In this document: positions 32,316-41,684 of the stretch, one piece after another
Numbering within the stretch: position 1 is the stretch's first letter
How the letters are laid out: every line of letters starts with the position of its first letter
NCBI GenBank assembly: GCA_001914535.1
Contig: MNCR01000103.1
Coordinates: 1-42,210, forward strand
Source of the DNA: Candidatus Rokubacteria bacterium 13_2_20CM_69_15_1
Lineage (GTDB): Bacteria; Methylomirabilota; Methylomirabilia; Rokubacteriales; CSP1-6
DNA length: 42,210 nt
Direction: 5' to 3'
Translations under genes and position numbers: made by a program
The notes under the pieces: generated by a model
Seen by the model: only the letters and a program-made list of their open reading frames with translations
The model's database searches: none
Told to the model about the DNA's origin: nothing

Positions 32316-32398
32316 CGCGGCGTCGGCGTGCCCGGGGATTCGCGAAGATCGAGCATCACGCGCGCGCGCTGCGCCGGGATCACCGAGACGTGGTCCAT
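32312..32398 (-). CDS. Possible 28-aa upstream peptide coupled to ald
   Basis: A short frame MDHVSVIPAQRARVMLDLRE.. (28 aa) starting 1 bp after the abhydrolase stop and ending in a TGA that overlaps the ald ATG. It fills the gap exactly, which suits translational coupling or a leader peptide; the residues resemble nothing I recognise. It could be chance. Confidence 0.3.
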   Translation of the reverse strand: MDHVSVIPAQRARVMLDLRESPGTPTPR

Positions 32399-32399
32399 G

Positions 32400-33242
32400 T
32401 CACCTCACGTATAGCAGGAAAAACTGCGCCAGGCGCGCCGTGAAATCCGGGGGAAGCTCGCCGTGGCGCCCGCGGGCCATGAGCAGGAACTCGGCGCGCG
32501 GGTTGGCCGCGAGCGCGTCGCGCAATCGCTCGGCGTGGGCGAACGGGATCTGCTCATCCTCGCGGCTCGCGACGAGCAGGATCGGGATCGTCAGGCGCGC
32601 GGCCGCCTCGACGGGCGTGGGCCGCGTGATGTCGTGGCCGAGGAAGAGCCGCGACCAGACGCGCGTCAAGCCGACGAGCGGATATTTCAGGAGCCAGAGC
32701 CACGCGTACAGCTCCTGGCCGAGCAGCCCGAGATCGGCGAAGGGCGCATACGCGGCGACGGCGCGGATGCGCGGGTCCTCGGCGGCGGCGAGCAGCGCGA
32801 CGGCGCCGCCGAGCGAGAAGCCGAACACTCCGACGGGACCGAACCCGCGCGCGGCCAGGAAGTCGACGGCGCGCGCGAGGTCACGCCGCTCCATGAAGCC
32901 GAGCGTGGTGAGGCGCCCCTCACTCCCGCCGAAGTAGCGCTGGTCGAGGAGGAGCACGGTGAAGCGAGGCCCGAGGGAGGCCGCGATCGGCAGCATGTCG
33001 GCCTTGTCGGCCGGATAGCCGTGCAGGAGCACGACGGCCGGCGCGCCCGGGCGCGGGACGAGCCACGCCGCGAGCCTGAGGCCGTCGTCGGTCGTGATCG
33101 TGACCTCCTCGACGGTGAGCCCGACATCGCCCGGTAGGAGCCGAACGGCGAGCCGCGGCGGCCGGACCGCGAGCCAGAAGACGAAGAGGCTCGCGCCGAG
33201 GAACCCGGCGACGAGGACCGCCGCGGAGAGCGCGAGCCTCAC
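32400..33242 (-). CDS. Alpha/beta hydrolase, membrane-anchored
   Basis: A 280-aa serine hydrolase with one N-terminal membrane segment (LALSAAVLVAGFLGASLFVFWLAV, split here as about residues 3-26). The catalytic domain shows VVLLHGYPADK (oxyanion region), nucleophile Ser143 in GFSLGG, the acid region VASREDEQIPF and catalytic His in ARGRHGEL. Similar to BAAT/YqkD-like or prolyl-oligopeptidase-related esterases; substrate unknown. Start GTG 33242, no ribosome site, with TTGACA-17-TAGCAT ending 6 nt upstream. It heads the ald-DUF72 run and is divergent from the EamA gene. Confidence 0.88.
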   Translation of the reverse strand: MRLALSAAVLVAGFLGASLFVFWLAVRPPRLAVRLLPGDVGLTVEEVTITTDDGLRLAAWLVPRPGAPAVVLLHGYPADKADMLPIAASLGPRFTVLLLDQRYFGGSEGRLTTLGFMERRDLARAVDFLAARGFGPVGVFGFSLGGAVALLAAAEDPRIRAVAAYAPFADLGLLGQELYAWLWLLKYPLVGLTRVWSRLFLGHDITRPTPVEAAARLTIPILLVASREDEQIPFAHAERLRDALAANPRAEFLLMARGRHGELPPDFTARLAQFFLLYVR

Positions 33243-33248
33243 GTGGGG

Positions 33249-33277
33249 ATGCTAGAGGCCGTGCTCGCGGCTGTCAA
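33249..33277 (-). promoter_or_regulatory. Promoter of the abhydrolase operon (leaderless type)
   Basis: On the minus strand a consensus TTGACA (33277-33272), 17-bp spacer and TAGCAT (33254-33249), followed by 6 nt and the GTG start. Best promoter match in the window. Confidence 0.65.
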
Positions 33278-33291
33278 CGGCCCGGAGGGCG

Positions 33292-33297
33292 TACTAT
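33292..33297 (+). promoter_or_regulatory. TANNNT box of a leaderless-type start
   Basis: TACTAT, exactly 6 nt before the GTG of the EamA gene; CTGTCA 15 bp further up is a weak -35 that overlaps the divergent promoter. Confidence 0.5.
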
Positions 33298-33303
33298 CTC
33301 CGG

Positions 33304-34185
33304 GTGATCGCGGAGACGACCCTGGGCACGCTCGCGGCCCTCGGCGCGGCGGTGACCTGGGCGGCGACGGGCCTCCTCGTGCGCTCGCTGGTACGCGAGC
33401 TCGGCTCGGTGGCCGTCAACGCCGTTCGCTCGACCGTCGGGGGCGCGATCCTGCTCGTGTGGGTGCTCGTGACCGCGGGCGCGGGCGCGTTCGCCGTGGC
33501 GTCCACGCGCGCGCTCGTGCTGCTGGCGCTCTCGATCGTGGCCGCGATCGCGATCGGCGACACCGTGTTCTTCGAGAGCACGCGCGTGCTCGGGCTCGGC
33601 CGCGCGATGACGATCTCGATGACCTACCCGGTGGGCGCCGCCGCGCTCGCCGCGGCTTTTCTCGGCGAGCCGATCACGCTGCCGATCGCCGCGGGCGCTC
33701 TCCTCACCCTGGGCGGCATCGTCCTCATCGTCGCGCCGTGGGCCGAGCGGGCGCCGGACGAGCGATTCGCGTTCGGCGTGGGGACGGCGACGCTCGCGTC
33801 GCTCGCCTGGGCGGTCTCGGTGGTCCTCGTCAAGGCGCCGCTCCGTGAGATGGACGCGGTGACGGCGCAGGCGATCCGGTTGCCGCTCGCGGCGCTGGTG
33901 CTGTGGGCGACGCCGTGGGCGCGCGCCGCGGCGGGCGGCCTCGGGCGGCTCGACGGCGCGGCCCTGACCCGCCTGGCCGCGCTGAGCGTCCTGACCGTGC
34001 TGAGCTCCGTGCTGTTCGTCGCGTCCGTGAAGTACGCCGGCGTGGCGGTGGCGGCCGTCCTCTCGTCCACGGCGCCGATGTTCGCGATCCCGCTCGCGCG
34101 GGTCTTCTTCGGCGAGCGGTTGTCGCGCCCTGCGCTGCTCGGCGCGGGTGTCACGGTCGTCGGAATCGTCGTGCTGCAGCTCTGA
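33304..34185 (+). CDS. EamA/DMT-family transporter
   Basis: A 293-aa inner-membrane protein with about ten helices in two EamA repeats (about 5-140 and 153-293). Repeat 1: GTLAALGAAVTWAATGLLVRSLV, AMTISMTYPVGAAALAAAFLGEPIT. Repeat 2: GVGTATLASLAWAVSVVLVKAPL, YAGVAVAAVLSSTAPMFAIPLARVFFGERL. DMT carriers export metabolites or amino acids; no substrate can be assigned. GTG 33304 lacks a ribosome site but follows TACTAT at 6 nt. Monocistronic, convergent with typA. Confidence 0.9.
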   Translation: MIAETTLGTLAALGAAVTWAATGLLVRSLVRELGSVAVNAVRSTVGGAILLVWVLVTAGAGAFAVASTRALVLLALSIVAAIAIGDTVFFESTRVLGLGRAMTISMTYPVGAAALAAAFLGEPITLPIAAGALLTLGGIVLIVAPWAERAPDERFAFGVGTATLASLAWAVSVVLVKAPLREMDAVTAQAIRLPLAALVLWATPWARAAAGGLGRLDGAALTRLAALSVLTVLSSVLFVASVKYAGVAVAAVLSSTAPMFAIPLARVFFGERLSRPALLGAGVTVVGIVVLQL

Positions 34186-34200
34186 CCGCAGGCGGGGGCC

Positions 34201-34241
34201 GGCTCAAGTTACGAGCCAGACGACCGAGAACGAAGTCTGGC
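34201..34241. terminator. Possible two-way terminator between EamA and typA
   Basis: Overlapping hairpins GGCTC-7 nt-GAGCC (34201-34217) and GCCAGAC-13 nt-GTCTGGC (34215-34241) in the 75-bp convergent gap. No T-run follows, so an intrinsic terminator is only a possibility. Confidence 0.3.
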
Positions 34242-34260
34242 GAAGTGCGGTGGACCGGCC

Positions 34261-36060
<1,800 letters not shown>

Positions 36061-36066
36061 CACTCC

Positions 36067-36072
36067 ATCGTA
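36067..36072 (-). promoter_or_regulatory. TANNNT box of a leaderless-type start
   Basis: TACGAT on the minus strand, exactly 6 nt before the typA ATG (GGAG falls in the 6-nt interval, too close to be an ordinary ribosome site). Confidence 0.45.
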
Positions 36073-36137
36073 TCACGCGACGCGCCGCCTTCCCCACGCG
36101 CATCCGCGGGAGTGTCTCGCGTGCCGCCCGCCCATAG

Positions 36138-36143
36138 TACCCT
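36138..36143 (+). promoter_or_regulatory. TANNNT box of a leaderless-type start
   Basis: TACCCT, exactly 6 nt before the ATG of the zinc-ribbon PilZ gene; no ribosome site. Confidence 0.45.
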
Positions 36144-36149
36144 GTCCGC

Positions 36150-36800
36150 ATGGGCGAGCTCCGATGCCCCCAGTGCGGCGGCCGGCGGGCTCGGCGCTGC
36201 CACCGCGTCGGCGCTCTCGAGCGGGCGCTGTCGGGCGTGTACGTCTATCCGTTCCGCTGCCAGCTCTGCGGCCGCCGCTTTCGGGCGCTTCATTGGGGCG
36301 CGCGCTACGTGCGGCGGTCGGCTGACCGCCGCGAGTGGGAGCGCATCGCCATCCGCGCGCCCGTCGTCCTCCGGCGCGGCGACGCGAGCGCGCCGGGCGA
36401 GGCGACGGAGCTCTCGCTCGAGGGCTTCACGGCGAAGACGTCGGCGCGGCTCGCCGAGGGCGACACGGTGGGTGCCACGCTCGACCTCGTCGCCGGCGAG
36501 CGCCCCATCGAGGTCGAGGAGGCCGTCGTCAAGGCGGTGCGCGCCGACGGGATCGGCTTCCAGTTCGTGCGGCTCAGCTACGAAGAGCGGCGTCGCCTGC
36601 GGTCGGTCGTCGTCGGTCTGTTCGCCCGCGAGCACGACGCGGCGGTCCCGCCGGGCCCCGCGGTGATGCGCGAGGGGAGGCTCCGGATGCTCGGCTCGGC
36701 CGACTTCTGGCTCGCGACCCTCGCCGTCGTCCTGATCGCGGTGGCCTGGCTCCGGCTGTTCCCCTGGTTTGCGCGATGCGTGTATGGCGTCAGTTGTTGA
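36150..36800 (+). CDS. Zinc-ribbon / PilZ-domain membrane protein
   Basis: A 216-aa protein in three parts. Residues 1-50: CPQC (C6, C9) and CQLC (C37, C40), a zinc-ribbon pair. Residues about 60-160: a PilZ-like barrel with [17 protein letters not shown] and [11 protein letters not shown], near the RxxxR and (D/N)xSxxG motifs that bind cyclic di-GMP; the second motif lacks the Asp/Asn, so binding is uncertain. Residues about 185-205: one hydrophobic helix ([19 protein letters not shown]). It may sense cyclic di-GMP at the membrane. Divergent from typA across 89 bp. Confidence 0.75.
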   Translation: MGELRCPQCGGRRARRCHRVGALERALSGVYVYPFRCQLCGRRFRALHWGARYVRRSADRREWERIAIRAPVVLRRGDASAPGEATELSLEGFTAKTSARLAEGDTVGATLDLVAGERPIEVEEAVVKAVRADGIGFQFVRLSYEERRRLRSVVVGLFAREHDAAVPPGPAVMREGRLRMLGSADFWLATLAVVLIAVAWLRLFPWFARCVYGVSC

Positions 36801-36805
36801 GTATG

Positions 36806-36811
36806 TATAAT
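36806..36811 (+). promoter_or_regulatory. Putative -10 element of the exported cyclophilin gene
   Basis: TATAAT in the 44-bp gap between the PilZ gene and the exported cyclophilin gene, inside ATGTATAAT. No good -35. The leader to the ATG is 33 nt and carries GGAGG. Confidence 0.45.
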
Positions 36812-36844
36812 GTCGCGGACGCTCGCATCCCGGAGGCCTCCCGC

Positions 36845-37408
36845 ATGACCCGTCGCCTGCTGACGCTCGCCGCCGCCGCGATCCTCGCGGGAACCGCGCC
36901 GGCCCTCGCGCAGGCGCCGAAGCCGGCGGGGCCCGCGCCCGCGGCGAAGACGCCGCAGGCGGTGATCACGCTCGAGAGCGGCGGCGAGATCCGGATCGCG
37001 CTGTTCCCGGCGGATGCGCCCCGGCACGTCGACAGCTTCGTCAAGCTCGTGGGCCGCGGATTTTACGATGGGCAGCGGTTCCACCGCGTCGTCCCGAACT
37101 TCGTCGTCCAGATCGGCGATCCCAAGTCCAAGACCGTGCCGCTCGACCATCCAGACATGGGCACCGGCGGGCCCGGCTACAAGATTCCCGCCGAGTTCAA
37201 CAAGCGCGAGTTCGTCCGGGGCGTCGTCGGAATGGCGCGCGGCCCAGACCCGAACTCCGCCGGAAGCCAGTTTTTCGTCATGCTGGGCGACGACGCGAGC
37301 CTGAACGGCAAGTACACCGCCTTCGGCCGGGTCGTGAGCGGCATGGACGTCGTGGACGGGATCAAGGTCGGCGACCGCGTGAAGTCGGTGAGGATCGTCA
37401 CCAAGTGA
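36845..37408 (+). CDS. Exported peptidyl-prolyl isomerase (cyclophilin)
   Basis: A 187-aa cyclophilin. An N-terminal signal peptide (MTRRLLTLAAAAILAGTAPALAQA, split here as residues 1-24 with cleavage near ALA-QA) and a Pro/Ala linker precede the barrel: FHRVVPNFVVQIGDP with the catalytic Arg, GPGYKIPAEFN, RGVVGMARGPDPNSAGSQFFVML and FGRVVSGMDVVD. It should catalyse proline cis-trans isomerisation in the periplasm. ATG 36845 lies about 9 nt after GGAGG. A cytosolic paralogue follows 10 bp later. Confidence 0.92.
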   Translation: MTRRLLTLAAAAILAGTAPALAQAPKPAGPAPAAKTPQAVITLESGGEIRIALFPADAPRHVDSFVKLVGRGFYDGQRFHRVVPNFVVQIGDPKSKTVPLDHPDMGTGGPGYKIPAEFNKREFVRGVVGMARGPDPNSAGSQFFVMLGDDASLNGKYTAFGRVVSGMDVVDGIKVGDRVKSVRIVTK

Positions 37409-37418
37409 GGGCCACGGC

Positions 37419-37853
37419 ATGAAGCCAACCGGCGTCATCACGCTCGAGAAAGGCGGGGAGATCCGGATCGAGTTTTTCCCGTCGGACGCGCCCAAGACCG
37501 TCGCGAACTTCGTGGCGCTCGCGAAGAAGGGGTTTTACAACGGGCTCACCTTCCACCGTGTCGTCCCGAACTTCGTCGTCCAGGGCGGCTGCCCCAAGGG
37601 CGACGGCACGGGCGGCCCCGGCCACACGGTCGTCGCCGAGTTCAACGCGCAGAAGCACGTGCGGGGAACCGTCGCGATGGCGCGGAGCCAGCACCCCGAC
37701 TCTGCGGGCAGCCAGTTCTACATCTGCTACGGCCCCACGCCCCACCTCGACGGAAACTACACCGTCTTCGGACACATCGTCGCCGGCATGGAGCACGTGG
37801 ACCGGATCCGGCAGGGCGATCGGATGACGTCGGTGGCGATCGTCGAAGCGTAG
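37419..37853 (+). CDS. Cytosolic peptidyl-prolyl isomerase (cyclophilin)
   Basis: A 144-aa minimal cyclophilin without signal peptide: GVITLEKGGEIRIEFFPSDAPKTVANFVALAKKGFY, FHRVVPNFVVQGGCPKGDGTGGPGH, VAMARSQHPDSAGSQFYICYG and FGHIVAGMEHVDRI. The FHR catalytic Arg and the SAGSQF block are intact. Closely related to the exported gene just upstream, so this looks like a tandem duplication with one copy retargeted. The deacylase gene follows by 4 bp. Confidence 0.93.
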   Translation: MKPTGVITLEKGGEIRIEFFPSDAPKTVANFVALAKKGFYNGLTFHRVVPNFVVQGGCPKGDGTGGPGHTVVAEFNAQKHVRGTVAMARSQHPDSAGSQFYICYGPTPHLDGNYTVFGHIVAGMEHVDRIRQGDRMTSVAIVEA

Positions 37854-37857
37854 CGCC

Positions 37858-39459
37858 ATGGCCTGGTCGCTGCTGATCCGGAACGGCTCGGTCGTCGACG
37901 GGACGGGTGCGCCCGCACGCCGGGCGGACGTCGCCGTGGAGGGTGACCGCGTCGTCGCGGTCGGCCCCGGGCTCCGGGGCGACGCGCCGCGGGTGATCGA
38001 CGCCGCGGGCCACGCCGTGGCGCCTGGCTTCATCGACGCCCATTCGCATTCGGACCTCTTCTACTTCGGGTGCCCGTCCTCCGAGTCGAAGATCCGCCAG
38101 GGTTGCACGACCGAGGTCGTCGGCATGTGCTCCTTCTCTCAGGCCCCCATCGCCCCCGGGGGGGAAGAGGCCGTACGCGGCTGGGCGGGCGGCATCGGCG
38201 CGAGCCTCGACTTTCGCTGGGGGGGCTTCGGCGAGTACCTCGACGCGCTCCGCGCCGTCCGGCCCTCGATCAACATCGCGCACTTCGTGGGTCACGGTGC
38301 GCTGCGCCTCGCCGCCGTCGGCCCGGAGAACCGTCCCGTCTCGCCGGACGACATGCGGGCGATGCAGCGGCTGCTCGACGAGGCGATGGACGCCGGCGCC
38401 TACGGCTACTCGACCGGGCTCGTCTATGCGCCGAGCGCCTACGCCGTCACCGAGGAGCTCGTCCTCCTGGCTCGCGCGATGGCCCGGCGGGGCGGCCTCT
38501 ACTTCTCCCACGTGCGCGGCGAGAGCGCGATGGTCGAGGACTCGATCCGCGAGGCCATCTACATCGGCGAGGCGGCCGGCGTCGGCGTGCAGATCGCCCA
38601 CGTGAAGGTGGGCGGGCGTGAAAACTGGTCCAAGATGGACGACGTGCTCCGGCTGATCGACGAGGCGCGGGGGCGCGGCGTGGACGTCAGCGGCGACGTC
38701 TATCCCTACCACGCGGGCTCCACCAAGATGGACAACCTGCTGCCCGCCTGGGTGCACGACGGAGGGCTCGGGCGGCTCCTCGAGCGCATCGCCGACCGGG
38801 CGACGCGTCGGCGCATCGTCGAGGAGTGCCTGGTGGACGGCGAGCGCTGGCACACCGTCTCCTCGGGCTCCCTCGGCTTCGACGAGATCCGCATCGCGAC
38901 GTGTGGCCAGCGCGAGCTGGAAGGCCTCACGCTCGCGGCGCTCGCGCGGCAGACGGGCAAGACTCCGGCCGAGGCGATGCTGGATCTGCTCTGGGAGGAG
39001 CGCGCGACGGTCGGGATGGTCTCGTTTTCGCAGAACCTCGAAAACGTCGCGAAGGTGCTACGACACCCCGCCATCATGATCGGCTCGGACTCGATCGGGC
39101 TCTCAGAAGGGATCGGGCCGAAGCACGGCAAGCCGCACCCGCGCATGTACGGGACCTTCCCGCGCGTCCTCGGGGTCTACGCGCGTGAGCAGAAGCTCTT
39201 CTCGCTCGAAGCCGCCGTCCACAAGATGACCGGCATGCCGGCGGCGCGGCTCAGGCTCGGGGACCGCGGGCTCGTCCGCGAGGGGTACGCGGCGGACCTC
39301 GTGGTCTTCGACCCGGCGACGGTGCGGGACGAGGCGACGTTTGCCGACCCTCACCGGTACCCCACGGGCATCCCCTACGTCGTCGTCAACGGCGACGTGG
39401 TGGTCGACGCGGGGCGCTTCCGCGCGGCGGGCGGTGGCCGGGTGCTCTCGCCGCGATGA
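37858..39459 (+). CDS. N-acyl-D-amino-acid deacylase (D-aminoacylase) family amidohydrolase
   Basis: A 533-aa zinc amidohydrolase. LLIRNGSVVDGTGAPARRADVAV and APGFIDAHSHSD (HxH metal pair) open the barrel; GMCSFSQAPI corresponds to the GNCGFSPAP loop whose Cys binds zinc in D-aminoacylase; YFSHVRGES and QIAHVKVGG supply further His residues, and MIGSDSIGLSEG the catalytic Asp. The C-terminal cap ends VVVNGDVVVDAGR. It hydrolyses N-acyl-D-amino acids or related amides; the exact substrate is open. The gene is 4 bp after the cyclophilin gene. Confidence 0.9.
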   Translation: MAWSLLIRNGSVVDGTGAPARRADVAVEGDRVVAVGPGLRGDAPRVIDAAGHAVAPGFIDAHSHSDLFYFGCPSSESKIRQGCTTEVVGMCSFSQAPIAPGGEEAVRGWAGGIGASLDFRWGGFGEYLDALRAVRPSINIAHFVGHGALRLAAVGPENRPVSPDDMRAMQRLLDEAMDAGAYGYSTGLVYAPSAYAVTEELVLLARAMARRGGLYFSHVRGESAMVEDSIREAIYIGEAAGVGVQIAHVKVGGRENWSKMDDVLRLIDEARGRGVDVSGDVYPYHAGSTKMDNLLPAWVHDGGLGRLLERIADRATRRRIVEECLVDGERWHTVSSGSLGFDEIRIATCGQRELEGLTLAALARQTGKTPAEAMLDLLWEERATVGMVSFSQNLENVAKVLRHPAIMIGSDSIGLSEGIGPKHGKPHPRMYGTFPRVLGVYAREQKLFSLEAAVHKMTGMPAARLRLGDRGLVREGYAADLVVFDPATVRDEATFADPHRYPTGIPYVVVNGDVVVDAGRFRAAGGGRVLSPR

Positions 39460-39513
39460 TCGGGTCCCGCGCGACCCATGAGTGACGCCGCCCGCCGCGG
39501 CGGAGGAGGTCCC

Positions 39514-40959
39514 ATGACTTCTGGATCGATGTTCATCGGGGGCGCCTGGCGCCCGTCCAGCTCCGGCGAGACCTACGAGACGATCAACCCGGCGACGGAA
39601 GAGCCGAGCGCGACGGTCGCCAAGGGCGACGAGCGCGACATCGACCTCGCCGTCGCCGCGGCGCGCGGCGCGTTCGACCGCGGTCCCTGGCCGCGGATGA
39701 CCGCCGCCGAGCGCGGGCGGATCGTCTGGAAGCTCGGCGACCTCATCACCCAGAACCTGGACGAGATGGCGCGGCTCGAGAGCCTCTGCACCGGCAAGAC
39801 CATGTTCGACTCGGGCAAGGTCGAGATCCCGTTTGCCGCCGAGGTCTTCCGCTACTACGCGGGCTGGGCGACCAAGATCCACGGCGAGACGCTCCTGCTC
39901 CGGGAGAACGCGTTCACGCTCACGCTGCGCCAGCCGGTCGGCGTGGTGGGCGCGATCGTCCCGTGGAATTTTCCATTCCTGCTCTCGTCGTGGAAGATCG
40001 CGCCGGCGCTCGCCGCGGGGAACACCGTCGTGCTCAAGCCGGCCTCGCTCACGCCGCTGACGGCGCTCAAGTTCGCCGAGCTCTGCCAGGAGGCCGGCCT
40101 CCCCGAGGGCGTGTTCAACGTCGTCACCGGGCCCGGCGGGCGCGCGGGGATGGCGCTCGTGCGCGACAGCCGCGTGGACAAGATCGCGTTCACGGGCTCG
40201 ACCGCGGTGGGCAAGGAGATCATGCGCGAGGGGGCGGGGACGCTCAAGCGGCTCTCGCTCGAGCTCGGTGGCAAGTCGCCGAACATCGTCTTCGCCGACG
40301 CCGACATGGATGCGGCGGTCAAGGGGGCGCTGACGGGCATCTTCTACAACAAGGGCGAGGTCTGCGCCGCCGGCTCGCGCCTCTTCGTCGAGGAGAAGAT
40401 CCACGATGCGCTGATGGCCCAGCTCACCGAGAAGGTGAAGGGTCTCAAGGTGGGCGATCCGATGGACCGTGCCACCCGCATGGGCCCCGTCGTCTCCCGG
40501 CAGCAGATGGAGACGGTGCTCGGCTACATCGAGGCCGGCAAGCGGGAGGGCGCGCGCCTGGTGGCAGGCGGGGGCCGGGCGAACGTCGGCGGCGGGAAGG
40601 GCTACTTCGTCGAGCCCACGATCTTCGACGGCGTCACGAACACGATGAAGATCGCGCGGGAGGAGATCTTCGGCCCTGTCCTCTCGGTCATCCCGTTCAA
40701 GTCTATCGAGGACGGCCTCGCGCAGGGCAACGACACGAGCTACGGCCTCGCGGCCGCCGTGTGGACGCGCGACGTCGCGAAGGCCCTCAAGGCGGCGCGG
40801 GCGATCCGGGCGGGGACCGTGTGGGTGAACGCCTACAATCTCTTCGACGCCGCGCTGCCCTTCGGCGGCTTCAAGGAGTCCGGGTTCGGCCGCGAGATGG
40901 GCTCGGTCGGACTCGACCACTACACCGAGGTCAAGACCGTCTGGGTCGACCTCGGGTGA
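39514..40959 (+). CDS. NAD(P)-dependent aldehyde dehydrogenase
   Basis: A 481-aa enzyme of the ALDH superfamily, oxidising an aldehyde to the acid. Catalytic Cys284 (GEVCAAGSRLF), general base Glu250 (LELGGKSPN), Asn152 (PWNFPFLLSSWKIAPALAAGN) and the cofactor loop FTGSTAVGKEIM are present, as is the C-terminal FGGFKESGFGREMG. Resembles betaine/phenylacetaldehyde-type dehydrogenases. ATG 39514 is chosen because GGAGGAGG precedes it; ATG 39478 in frame has none. Convergent with the NagB-like gene (7 bp gap). Confidence 0.93.
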   Translation: MTSGSMFIGGAWRPSSSGETYETINPATEEPSATVAKGDERDIDLAVAAARGAFDRGPWPRMTAAERGRIVWKLGDLITQNLDEMARLESLCTGKTMFDSGKVEIPFAAEVFRYYAGWATKIHGETLLLRENAFTLTLRQPVGVVGAIVPWNFPFLLSSWKIAPALAAGNTVVLKPASLTPLTALKFAELCQEAGLPEGVFNVVTGPGGRAGMALVRDSRVDKIAFTGSTAVGKEIMREGAGTLKRLSLELGGKSPNIVFADADMDAAVKGALTGIFYNKGEVCAAGSRLFVEEKIHDALMAQLTEKVKGLKVGDPMDRATRMGPVVSRQQMETVLGYIEAGKREGARLVAGGGRANVGGGKGYFVEPTIFDGVTNTMKIAREEIFGPVLSVIPFKSIEDGLAQGNDTSYGLAAAVWTRDVAKALKAARAIRAGTVWVNAYNLFDAALPFGGFKESGFGREMGSVGLDHYTEVKTVWVDLG

Positions 40960-40966
40960 TCTCCGC

Positions 40967-41683
40967 TCATGGGTGAGCCTCTTGGTCGGCGAAGACCGTG
41001 CACCGGGGGTGCAGGCGGAGTGCTGTGGCCGGGACCATCGGATCGACCCCGCCCTCGAGGAGCCGTTCGAGCGGCGGGCGCTTGGCGCGCCCGCTGACGA
41101 GCACGACGGCCTCGCGCGCCGCCAGGATCGTGCCGATGCCGAGCGTTACCGCCCGGTCGCTGACCGCGCCCTGGAGGACCTCGTCGGTGAGGATGTAGCT
41201 CACGGTCTGGGGCGTGAGGCGCACGGGGCGAGTCGGTGAGTCGAGCTCGCTCCCGGGCTCGTTCGAGGCGATGTGCGAGTTCGGCCCGAGCCCGAGCATG
41301 ACGAGGTCGAGGCCGCCCGCTCGCTTGATCGTCGCCTCGTACTCGCGGCACATCGCCTCGAGGTCGCGCGCGCCGACGTCGAACGGGTGCCAGCGCTCGG
41401 CCGGCACGCCCGCCCATGCCAGGAACTCGCTCCGCACCTGTCGCCAGAAGTACCCGTCGGCGGGGGCGGGCGGGGCGAGCTCGTCGACGGAGAAGACACG
41501 CATGCGGCTATAGTCCGCCGGCTCGCGCGCCTGCCAGTCGCGCAGGTGGTTGTACATGCGCCGCGGCGTGCGCCCCGCCGGCACCGCCATCGCGAGGTCG
41601 GGCTTGGCGGCGATGCGCTCGCGGACGAGCGCCGCGGCGGCCTCGGCGAGCTCCGCCGCGTCGCGGAAGACGACGAGCCTCAT
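40967..41683 (-). CDS. Glucosamine-6-phosphate deaminase / phosphogluconolactonase family protein (NagB-like)
   Basis: A 238-aa Rossmann-like protein. AVPAGRTPRRMYNHL is the phosphate loop; VFSVDELAPP holds the acid pair D67/E68; GLGPNSHIASNEPGSELDS aligns with GxGxDGHIAFNEPGS of NagB, so the ring-opening Asp is Asn135 while His137 and Glu142 remain; TLGIGTILAAREAVVLVSGRAK and ATALRLHPRCTVFAD complete the NagB pattern. The Asp-to-Asn change argues for altered or lost deaminase activity. ATG 41683 lies 1 bp after the stop of the selenoprotein gene, so the two are coupled. Confidence 0.83.
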   Translation of the reverse strand: MRLVVFRDAAELAEAAAALVRERIAAKPDLAMAVPAGRTPRRMYNHLRDWQAREPADYSRMRVFSVDELAPPAPADGYFWRQVRSEFLAWAGVPAERWHPFDVGARDLEAMCREYEATIKRAGGLDLVMLGLGPNSHIASNEPGSELDSPTRPVRLTPQTVSYILTDEVLQGAVSDRAVTLGIGTILAAREAVVLVSGRAKRPPLERLLEGGVDPMVPATALRLHPRCTVFADQEAHP

Positions 41684-41684
41684 C

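Noticed and set aside
36798-36800. TGA after Cys at the end of the PilZ protein as possible Sec
   Set aside because: The membrane helix is complete and a TATAAT promoter element follows at once.
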